Assembly: GCA_026210745.1 (NCBI GenBank)
Contig: CP110630.1
Location: 1,736,001 to 1,800,000, forward strand
DNA: 64,000 bases
From: Exobasidium rhododendri
Lineage: Eukaryota; Basidiomycota; Exobasidiomycetes; Exobasidiales; Exobasidiaceae
Direction: 5' to 3'
Shown: positions 34,241 to 43,500 of the stretch, piece after piece
Layout of the letters: each line of letters starts with the position of its first letter
Numbering within the stretch: position 1 is the first letter of the stretch
Notes under the pieces: model-generated
What the model saw: the letters and a program-made list of their open reading frames with translations, nothing else
The model's database searches: none
Told to the model about the DNA's origin: nothing
Position numbers and translations under genes: made by a program

Positions 34241-34504
34241 TGTAGAAATGACGCTCTGACCTTGTCCCCATTTTACCATTCCCTTGCAGCGGCCTCTCAC
34301 GCTTGGACCCCTTCTTCACACCTTTCACGGGAAGCCAAGCTTGGGCCTCTGCATTCTCTTTCTTGCTCTCGTTGCCACTCAGGGGTACACCCCATTCTAC
34401 TTTCTTCCTGCTTTGTGTCGACACTCTTACATGTATATAAACTACCCCCTCTATCATCTCAATTTGATGGGACATGAGTTACCGTTCCCTTTCCCATCTC
34501 AACA
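34241..34504 (+). repeat. 3' LTR of the copia element
   Basis: 264 bases, read as identical to the 5' LTR. Its TATA element points into the downstream part of the host gene. Confidence 0.95.
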
Positions 34505-34509
34505 TGCCC
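34505..34509. repeat. 5-base target site duplication, right copy
   Basis: TGCCC, matching 29644-29648. Confidence 0.92.
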
Positions 34510-36245
34510 TAGTCAAGCTTTCTGAAGTCACAGACCTGCTTGTGAGTACTGCATGATTTTGAAGGCGATCTCGTTTTCTAGACTTTGAACATTGCGAGCT
34601 GGTCTTGTCAATATAGCATTCGGAAGAGACACACATAATGGCATTGCAAATAAGACGCGATTGTTGTAGCCTCATCTGCAAGCGATTCTTAGATAAGGGT
34701 AGCAACGATCACAGAAGTCTCTATGTCGCATGGAGATTCTCTAAAGATGGCAATCACAATGCAATTGGTAGAGCGATCATTGATGGAATGAAGCGTGAGG
34801 GCAAGGCTTTCTTCACGCCAAGTACAGGCATCAACAATATCTTGAAGAAAGGACGGTCCAGTGCTGAAGAATTAGACATTGCGAAGACCCATACTGTCTT
34901 TACCTCTCGTCCATTGCAAGACGTTCGTTCTGTCGGAGAGGCCGAGATGCAGGATGCTGCACATGGCGATCACTCAAGCGCCAATCCTGTCGAAGAGGAG
35001 ACGAGCAGAGTGCAGGAGCATTCGCAAAAAGAAAAGACGATTGTCGTCCCGGCTCAAAAAGAAGACGGTGGGATGTACGAAACCCTGCAAGATGAAGTAG
35101 TCGACTTCGACTCCATTGCTCGAGAAATGTCGGGCGGCTTGAATCAAGGAAGAGTCACGCTTCCAGAGGGTACAGATCATGCGAATACTCCAAATGCAGG
35201 CAATCGTAGCGTACACCGAATTGAAGAAACTGTTCCGCCGGTCGAAAGATTTCCGAACGTGTCTCTTCATCATAAGAAGATGGGAAAAGAAACGGGCTCT
35301 GAAGCATATTTCGGAAGAGCTGTCGAACAAGCAAAGAATGAAACACTCGAACGTGTGAAAGCTGATACCGACGCAATCAAAAAGGAAATGGCAGAAATGG
35401 AAAAATCATATGTGTTCCTCTCCGAACGAGTGATAGACTGTAAGTCTACATTCGAAAGGTATGCAGATCTCTTGGCAAAGGCCTCCGCAGAAACGAGTGA
35501 AATCGTTCTGAGGATGCGCGAAGCTGACCGCAAATACAAGCAACTCAGATCAAACTTGATTGCAGTCAGCTCGGACATGAAGAATCTTCGCGACGACGCA
35601 GAATCCCGTGCCGACAGCTGTCGCCTATCTGGCTATGATTTAGAACGTAATGCCAAAGTGCTCCGAGAAGCTCATACAGACGCAGCAAGGAAAGCATCTG
35701 AACTTGACATCTTTATACAGAAGAATAGCGGATATTTGGAATCCTCAAGGACACGCCTGGCAGCTATAGACGAACCTCAAGCATCACGACGTGCAGGAGC
35801 ATCCGAAGCTATCCCTTCTACTACCTCTGGTGGAAGAGAGGGCGCCGACGGTGTGCAACTACCCAAGGAGGCAAATTTACCCCTTCCTTCTCCTGATTAT
35901 GGTGAGCAAGAGGTTCCTCGCGATGCTCCGCCGGCTCTAGAACAAGATGCACGCCGCACTTCAAGTGATTCTCGTAACTTCAAGCCGACGAGCTTGTACG
36001 ACTTGCCGCCTCGAACGGCAAACCAGTCCCACGCATCGACTGCAAAGGAGGCATCCGGATCGTCTAAAGGCCACGAAGAGGGAACATCTCGCAATACGTG
36101 TTCGTTTCAAGAGCCGGGAAAATCACCGTTTCTGCCTAAGGAAGGTAAAAGGAAGCGCTCTTTCCCGGAAGATCCAATCTTTACACCCATATCTGACAGT
36201 GACGAGGAGGAAGTAAGCCATAAGAGGCGTACACATGTTGAATGA

Positions 36246-36728
36246 AGATGCAAGACTATGAGGAGAGGCCATGTACATATAGAATATCGACCTTGCTTTC
36301 ACGGCAGACTAGACTCGTAATTCTTTCTTTGATGCGGGAGAGCGGCACGAACAAAATTCACATAAATTGCGGAATGAGGTGTTTGTGTTTGACTGAGGGG
36401 ATCCCTTCAATGGACGTGCCCTACTTCCTTGGCCTACTTCCTTGGGAGAATTTATGTGACGTTAAGGCGATTATAAGCAGGCCACATGGTGTTTCTTTTC
36501 ACGTGACTTTCTCCTGTGTTTTCTTGACCTTGTTGGCCGCGACAGGACTTGGAATCATTTCTTCTCGGGGAAAAAGTCGAGCTCTTAAACGGTCACTCTC
36601 AGTACATGGTCATTGGCAGCATTGTATTCATAAGACTGACAGCATCACCACTTGTGAGCCGAAACCTCCAATATCTGTCCAGGAACACTTCAAACTGGTT
36701 CATACGAGAATTCAACAGCAAGAAGAAA
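36246..36728. other. Intergenic, promoter of the OLA1 gene
   Basis: 483 bases between two plus-strand genes. An open frame 36242-36802 crosses it but overlaps the OLA1 first exon in another frame and has no domain, so it is not called. No RNA gene recognised. Confidence 0.45.
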
Positions 36729-38338
36729 ATGCCGCCAAAGAAGGCCGTCGTCGCGGAGAAGGTCCGTCTGGGAAAGGTGTCGAACAATCTGAAGATTGGT
36801 AGGTGGTGTTGAAATCCCTATGTCCTTCTTATTAAGCCTCTGATCATTCGAATCTCACCTCTTCGTAGGTATCGTTGGAATGCCCAACGTCGGCAAGTCA
36901 TCCTTCTTCAACTGTTTAGCGAAAGCAGATCTTGGTAAGGCCGCCAACTTCCCATATGCGACAATCGACCCAGAAGAAAGCAGAGTTCCTGTACCCGACG
37001 ACCGATTCACATGGCTTTGCGAGACCTACAAACCCAAAAACGAAGTGCCTGCCTTTCTGACTTGCATTGACATTGCCGGTCTGACTGCAGGAGCGAGCAC
37101 GGGTGCCGGTCTAGGAAATGCCTTCTTAAGTCACGTCAGAGCCGTCGATGGAATCTATCAGGTTGTCCGTGAGTGGTATCCTCATCAGTCTCTCATGCGG
37201 GATTCAAGCATCTGACTGCCTCCTCATCTGAACAACTATCAGGTGCTTTCAGTGACGCCGAAGTCATCCACGTCGAGGGTGATGTCGACCCCATCCGAGA
37301 CATGAACATCATCAGCACGGAATTGCGATTAAAGGACATTGAGTGGGTCGAGAAGCAGATTGAAATGCAAAAGAAGTCGTCACGATCGGCAGGAAATAAC
37401 AGCTTGGACGACCGAAAGAAGAAGGAGGACCTAGCTATCATGGAAAAGGTGCTTGACCACGTCGGCGTTCAGAATAAAGACGTTCGAAAGGGCGACTGGA
37501 ACAGCAGAGAGGTGAGTCCTTGGTATCTTTCCGTCAATGGCAGCACAGCCCTTTCCCACAATTATATGATGAATAAGAGAGCACTAGACTCTCGATTTCT
37601 AACCCAGCTCTACGAGGCCCATCAAGCCACATGAGATAGAAAGTAACTCACTGATCTTGTTGAAGCGGAGGAAGGGTTGTCTTTGAAAGGAAATCATATG
37701 GATTAAGAAGGGTCATTTTACTGAACTCAACCTCCCTTGTCTCCTTCCTTCCAGATTGACGTCATCAACTCGATGATGCTGCTCACGGCCAAACCGGTCA
37801 TCTACCTCGTCAATCTGAGCGAGACCGACTACGAAAGGAGAAAGAACAAGTGGCTTCCCAAGATCAAAGAGTGGATCGATGCGAACAACCCCGGTGATCC
37901 TTTGATTCCGTTTTCGGTCTCACTGGAGGAGCGCTTGATGAATGAAGGAGGATTCGAAAAGACGACGGCAGGCTTGACAAAGATCATCACAACGTAAGTG
38001 ACGTCTACCGAATTCCTCTTCATGATGATAAAAATGCTGATAAACGCTGACATCCTTGCAGCGGATACTCGGCCTTGCATCTCCAACGTTACTTCACTTG
38101 CGGACCAGACGAGGTTCGAGCCTGGACGATCCAGCAAGGCACAAAGGCACCACAAGCAGCCGGTGTCATTCATACCGACTTTGAGAAGAAGTTTGTATGC
38201 GGAAACAAATTCAACTACAACGACTTGAAGGAAAACGGTACCGAGGCAGCCGTACAAGCGGCTGGAAAGGTCAGTCAGATTGGTAAGACATATGAGATGG
38301 TCGATGGGGACATTGTGACCTGGAAGTCAGGAGCATAA
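36729..38338 (+). CDS. OLA1: OLA1/YchF-type Obg-like ATPase, 384 aa
   Basis: Five exons: 36729-36798, 36869-37168, 37243-37511, 37755-37993 and 38062-38338; phases sum to 385 codons. The P-loop is [12 protein letters not shown] (about residues 26-37), the switch region has CIDIAGL with GAGLGNAFL, and the G4 position reads [10 protein letters not shown], the NLSE variant that makes YchF/OLA1 prefer ATP over GTP. A coiled region lies between ([11 protein letters not shown]). The C-terminal TGS domain has the typical [19 protein letters not shown] and DIVTWKSGA end. Human OLA1 is 396 aa and yeast Ola1 394, close to this. The family is cytosolic and linked to ribosomes, proteasome and stress response. 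Confidence 0.95.
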
Positions 38339-38623
38339 GTCTGATCATGACGCAAAGAATAGTGTATAGTAATTGTCATTGCAATGATGGATGGATAAAA
38401 TCACAGTGTCTCTTATTTTCCATTTTTCCTTTGTGTGTGTGTGTGCTTGTTTGGTGCGCAGGGCGAGGGGGACATCGAGCAACGAAGGAAATTCCTCCTC
38501 AGTCCTGCTGATGCTTAATTTTCAAGTAATATATATTCTACTTTAACGGATAGATAAGAAGCGATAGCTGCGAAGAATCAGGAGAACTAAAGACAGAAGA
38601 AATTTACATCGAGCAGCCAACAA

Positions 38624-39808
38624 TCAATGCTTGTCGTCGCTGTGCTCAGACTTCCAGAAGAAGATGACGTTCTTCCAAGGTTTAGAAAATTTGCGGTGAG
38701 GGGGAGGACCAAAGTGAGGGGGAGGATGAGGGAAGAGAGAGGTGACCGTGTAAGGATGGCCAGCAGGGAATTCAATCTTGACAGCAACAGGGGCAAATGG
38801 CTTGCGAGCTTTTGGCTTGTGTGGTCCCTTGTGCATGTCCGTCGACTTGTCCTCGTGACAAGGCTTCTTTCCCTTGCCATGGTCTGCCTTGTCGTGTTTC
38901 TTAATCTCAGGTTTCTCGTGGAAGAGACCGACTCCAGTCTGACCAAATGGTAAAGCAAGAGAGCAAACAAAGATGTCGGAGGTCTTGTTCTTGTCTTCAG
39001 CGTTGGTGAATTCTTCCTTTTCTGGTAATCGATTGACTGTGACCAGCAGAGTGGAAGATTTTTCATGAGGGCCAGGTCCATGGTCATGTCTTGGAGGGCC
39101 ATGATGAGGACCTTTGCCGCCAGGAGGTCCATGTGGAGCCTCCAGTTCTTCGGGTTTTTGACCGGCCGGCAAGGGTTCCGTATCGAGAGCGATCTTGGCA
39201 CCATCCAAGCTATGATCCAAAAATACAGCCTGTCCAGGATGTTTGATACTTAGAGTGAAGTTGACATAATCACTCTTTTCGAGAGCGAAACACTCGATTG
39301 GTCTGGGTGGGTGCATAAAGCCACCCGGACCGTGTGGACCGTGTGGACCATGGGGACCACGATGAGGACCAGGAGGTCCATGATGGGGACCAGGGGGGCC
39401 CGGTGGTCCATGATGAGAACCAGGGGGACCGGGAGGTCCAGGAGGACCACGGTGAGGACCGTCAGGACCAGGAGGACCACGATGAAGATCTTCGTGAGAA
39501 GAAGGAAGTGTCGAGTCGATGGAATTGCCGGCATTCAGAGCGTAGTCGTACTGTCCATCAACGGCATGATGATTATGTCGGTAGTGATGTCGTGTATGAG
39601 GGTACTTTTCAAAGGCCCTCAAGATACTTGCACCCATCAACATGAGCGCCAAAGCAGCTAAAAGCTTCTTGAATACGGCCATCTTGGAGCTCGAAGGAGT
39701 ATGCCGATGGACAAAGGGTTGAGCGTCATTGTCCATCATCAAGAGACCCTTCTCACTAGCAATTGTGGGCAGCATGGGCTCCTGTTCTTCCTGTCGAAGT
39801 GAGACCAT
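38624..39808 (-). CDS. Collagen-like, His/Pro/Gly-rich signal-anchor protein, 394 aa
   Basis: Single exon, ATG at 39808. About 43 cytosolic residues are followed by one hydrophobic segment (KKLLAALALMLMGASILRAF, about 46-65), giving a type II membrane or secreted topology. Residues 108-165 are collagen-like Gly-Pro-X triplets, many with His (HRGPPGPPGPPGSHHGPPG, GPHGPHGPHGP). Ordered blocks then follow (CFALEKSDYVNFTLSIKH, SSTLLVTVNRLPE, SDIFVCSLALPFGQTGVGLF) separated by further His/Gly/Pro/Lys-rich spacers (PHHGPPRHDHGPGPHEKSS). The C-terminus reads NVIFFWKSEHSDDKH. The two ordered blocks look like a split beta domain. His-rich repeats may bind metal. No named family recognised. Confidence 0.75.
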   Translation of the reverse strand: MVSLRQEEQEPMLPTIASEKGLLMMDNDAQPFVHRHTPSSSKMAVFKKLLAALALMLMGASILRAFEKYPHTRHHYRHNHHAVDGQYDYALNAGNSIDSTLPSSHEDLHRGPPGPDGPHRGPPGPPGPPGSHHGPPGPPGPHHGPPGPHRGPHGPHGPHGPGGFMHPPRPIECFALEKSDYVNFTLSIKHPGQAVFLDHSLDGAKIALDTEPLPAGQKPEELEAPHGPPGGKGPHHGPPRHDHGPGPHEKSSTLLVTVNRLPEKEEFTNAEDKNKTSDIFVCSLALPFGQTGVGLFHEKPEIKKHDKADHGKGKKPCHEDKSTDMHKGPHKPKARKPFAPVAVKIEFPAGHPYTVTSLFPHPPPHFGPPPHRKFSKPWKNVIFFWKSEHSDDKH

Positions 39809-40515
39809 TGTGTAGTGAGTTGAGATTGTCGATAGTAGGAAGCACGGTCACAGTCACAACACACACACCAATTCAAAGATTAGTGGGTACGAGTGGTAGG
39901 GAGAAAAAAACTGGATGGCGAGGGGGAGAGGGGGGGGGGCATTGATATACAAGATAGCGAACTACTGCAGCAGTAATTTCCATGCCGAGAGCTGAGCCGT
40001 GCCTTTTTGGCAGATTCACACTTTGGTCATCTAGATTAAAGTGTTTTCTCAGTATAAACAAAGGCAGCCAAAGTTGTATTTTTAGGTACACCTGTATTGT
40101 CACGTCTAAAACACTGTGGCTCAACGCCTCTTCCTTCACTGGCCACCCGCCCGGCCGCTTGTGTACCACCGCCTCGCGCCAAGAACGGCAATAAAATCCA
40201 ATAAGAGGCAATCCGTCTGCAAGCGTTGGAGAAGGCATTGAAATCTGCATAATGAGTGGTAGATCTCAAGGCTCTCAAAAACGTTCCTTGGAGTGCTGTC
40301 AAGATCCCTCCTGCACCTATTTATATACACAAAAGCACCGATGCGCTTCGCAGGCGATCTTCCTGAGACGAATTGTGCTTGTGGGGACTAGAGATGAGAT
40401 AGTAAAGATACAAGATGAGTGACACAATGATATAGAGTGGCCGAGGTTACATTCGTGTAGAGGTGCTGCCGTGCGGTGAGGACCGGTGTCGACGGTATGC
40501 AAGTAGTGACGACCG
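39809..40515. other. Intergenic, 0.7 kb
   Basis: Promoter of the collagen-like gene and 3' flank of the kinase gene. It has a G-rich run (39924-39940, with ten consecutive G) and an AC run near 39859-39868. Short frames here are not supported. Confidence 0.45.
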
Positions 40516-43500
40516 TCAGCCGATGTCGCGCGGGGAAGACACACCGGATGCCTCATCGTACGGAGCCGCTTTTACCCCCTTGTTGTAATTCTTCACTCCC
40601 AACAGAAACTTTCCCAGCATCTTTTTGCGCGGCGTGGCGCCCTCATCAATTGACTCAATCGAGGTCTTGCTTGCGTTGTGGAGACCAATAGGGTGGGGAG
40701 TAGTACTTCCTGATTCAGTCGGAACCGAATTGACAGTCATAGAGCGGCCTCCTTGCAAGGAGCTATTGCCCACCACACTATTGACGCGCTCGTCTGGATT
40801 GCCGGCGTCGGAGGCATCACTACTCTGCACGGGCTCGACAGCCTTACTTCGTTGTCGACTGCCACCCTGCGGCACTGTGCCACCAAAGATCCCTGCAAGG
40901 TAGCTAGCATCCAAACTCTTTTCCGAGAGCAACCGAGCAGCGCTCTTCTCCTCAATGGTACTCAAATTGCTCGTTGCCGCCAATGTGCTTCGATTGTTGG
41001 CCGTCTTGAATGGTGGTACACCATTTGTGCTGTAAGGCGAAGATGGAGAGGACGATGTTGATGAGAATGTGGACGTAGCAGATTGTTGCTGCCTTCTTGC
41101 AGCAAGTATGGCTGGAGCAGAAGCGGTACTATAGATGCTCGTAACGTCAGAAAAGGTGCTGCTTCCACCACTGGTGATGCTGTCTCTCGATTCGTTCCTC
41201 TCCCGCCAATTGGTCGCCATGATCGGTGGAGCTGGCAATTCGAATCCTGGACGCATATTCGCCGTCCTGCCCGAGTCTTCTAGAGCGCTCTTTCTATCAC
41301 CGGTTCGATCTCTTCTGTTCGCTGCAGGGTCCCACCTCATTGCACCACCGCCAGACAGTATCGCTGTTGCTGCCGAGACTGAAGCAGGCCGTGCAATAGT
41401 AGGACTCTCCTTCCAATTGGAATTCTTGTACCGTGTGCTTGCTATTCCAGGCGGCGTATCGAGAGTGGGTGACCTTCCTGATTCGCTTGCTACATTGTTG
41501 ATGATTGGACTAAGATGAACGGCATGTGAATTCTTCTTAGCTCTGCTCATTTCTCTTGCTAGTGTTTGCGATGCCTCTGCTAGTTCTCTGATTGTCCGAT
41601 CTCGTGTGTGCAAGCTTGCCATACCTGGATGGAGACTCAACGACTGAACAGTAGCAGAAGAAGAAGAGGAGGAGGAAGGAATATTCTCTACTGACTGCGA
41701 TCGTTTCAATTCTTGCTTTGTCATTGTCCGACCTTTACGAGCTCCTCGCTTCCTTCGCTTTGGGTTTCCATTGCTAGTAGTGACAGAAGGAGACGGTACT
41801 GATGAGTCCAGATCAGCATCTTCCACCTCTTCATCTCCTTCGATGTTGGTCTCCGCTCGTGTTGCATCGCCAACACTGCACTCCTTGTCCCTATGTTTGA
41901 AAGAAGGAAGGGAATCCGGAACGAGAGAAGCTGCCTCTTCAGACCGGCTGTCCTTCTTTGCAAGCGGACTCCCCTCGAGTCCGACGTGTGATTTTGATCT
42001 TACTGCTTCAGAATCGACACCAGTTTCCCCCTCTGGGAACAAGCTCCCAAAGTTTTCCCACTCTTCCTGTTGAATGCCCATATTCTTCAATTCCTGATGG
42101 ATGCTCGTCATAGGAGGATTGAAAGTCGCCGGACTGGCTCTTGATGATGTTGCTACACTAGGTGAGACACTCCTTGAATGCCAAATCGGTGAAGTAATCT
42201 CTTCGTCTGCTCCTGGCTCCTCTGTGATAGATACTTGATCGTAAAAGGACAAGAATGTCATCGTACGTTCCAAATTGATCGCCCAATCTCCAAATTCCTT
42301 TGCGGTAATGCGACTTCGCTTTGGTCCGTCCTGTTCATCCATACCTTCGCTAACATCGCAGAACACCTTTTCTGCCAAGAATGTTGCCGCTTCCCATTTG
42401 AGACCTCGAAAGGCAGTCACGAGGAACTGAATAGGATCTTCCACATAATTGGCAAAGCTGGGGCAATTGGCTGCATTTGGCTCGAGGAAGGGGCTTCGAT
42501 GAAAGATCAGGTTCAAGAGGACAATTCCAAGGGACCAAATATCAGACTGCTTTGGATCGTACCACCTGGTCGAATTGTTGTGACACTCATACGACATGTA
42601 AGGCTTGGAACCGCAATCAAAGTCGATGCACTGTTCTTGCGCTACTGCCAGTCCAAAGTCTGTCAATTTGACCTTGATATTATTGTTATTGTTAGCAGCA
42701 TTACTGATGCCACTATAGTCGTCGTCGTCGTCGTCGCCATCACCCTGCCGCATTGCCAGACCTCTCACATCTTCGACGATGAAGTTCTCAGGCTTGATGT
42801 CTCGATGGGAGATGCCTCTGTCATGACAAAACGACACGGCCAGACACATTTGCTGAAACATGCGACTGATCAGCTTCAGTCGTCTCGTGGACAGGAGATA
42901 GCGAGATTCCGTCGAAGCCAGAATACTAGGAGAAGGGGGTGTCGCTTCGGTCGTAGTCAAATCACCATCGTAATAGCTATCTGAGCTTCCAAGCACCTCG
43001 CCGGATGGTGTCTCTGCCCCTAGATGAGTCACATCGTGTGCTTGTTCTAGCCAGTAGTACAGATCCTGCCCTGGACAGTACTCAAGGATGAGGAACAGCC
43101 ATTCTGCCGTCTCATACACCCGATACAGTGTCACGATGTATGGATGTTGAGGAATTGATTGATGAATTGTCGCTTCCAATCGTTGCACTTTCAGCATCTC
43201 GTCCGACAAGTCACGTTTGCAAAGACATTTCAATGCAAAATGGTGTGGTGTTTCCCTTTCCACACCCTCTTCTTCTGGACCTTTTGCTGTCCCATCTGAT
43301 GCCAATCGACCTGTACTGGAAGCCCTGAGAGTTGTACTGTATAAACCTTCACTGCCTTGCACGGTCTCGTCTCCCTCCTCTGATTCATGGTAACCTTCCG
43401 ACTTTGGTATCCTCACTCCACCGACAAGCTCGTTCTCTCGGTTACTGCTCACCGTCGCCTTAGCCCCCTTGGCAACCTCCTTTACCAGGTACACTACAGC

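Larger units (their letters stand above)
29649..34504 (+). mobile_element. Ty1/copia LTR retrotransposon, whole-looking, 4856 bases
   Basis: Bounded by two 264-base LTRs (TG..CA) that read as identical, flanked by a 5-base target duplication. Inside are a primer-binding site, one long gag-pol frame in copia order (protease, integrase, reverse transcriptase, RNase H), a triple hairpin repeat, and a purine tract before the 3' LTR. I see no breaks. Identical LTRs mean the insertion is very young on an evolutionary scale. It lies in the same orientation as, and within the first exon of, a host gene. Confidence 0.96.
29219..36245 (+). pseudogene. Host gene split by the copia element; coiled-coil protein, about 696 codons before insertion
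   Basis: The first exon (ATG 29219) runs to 29648, where the retrotransposon begins. After the element and the target duplication, the same frame continues from 34510 to a GTGAGT donor at 34542. After a 75-base intron the exon 34617-36245 runs to a stop. The N-terminal part is Lys/Thr/Asp-rich with two similar DKTPxSA units. Near the insertion point is an ordered segment (IGKRHNPQILWVSGNGGYFK). The downstream exon has a small folded region (LYVAWRFSKDGNHNAIGRAI), a Ser/Glu-rich linker and a long coiled coil (35300-35770; EQAKNETLERVKADTDAIKK), then a Pro/Ser/Lys-rich tail with a basic patch. Family unknown. In this strain the full protein cannot be made from an uninterrupted exon; the downstream ATG at 34638 could still give a shorter product. 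Confidence 0.7.

Noticed and set aside
27194-36245. Idea that the divergent pair is a b-type mating locus
   Set aside because: Neither protein contains a homeodomain (no WFxNxR motif); only the head-to-head layout is similar.
36242-36802. 186-residue frame upstream of OLA1
   Set aside because: Overlaps the OLA1 first exon in another frame and has no recognisable feature.
38430-38446. Short GT dinucleotide run
   Set aside because: Only about six or seven units, in a 3' flank; not worth a feature.
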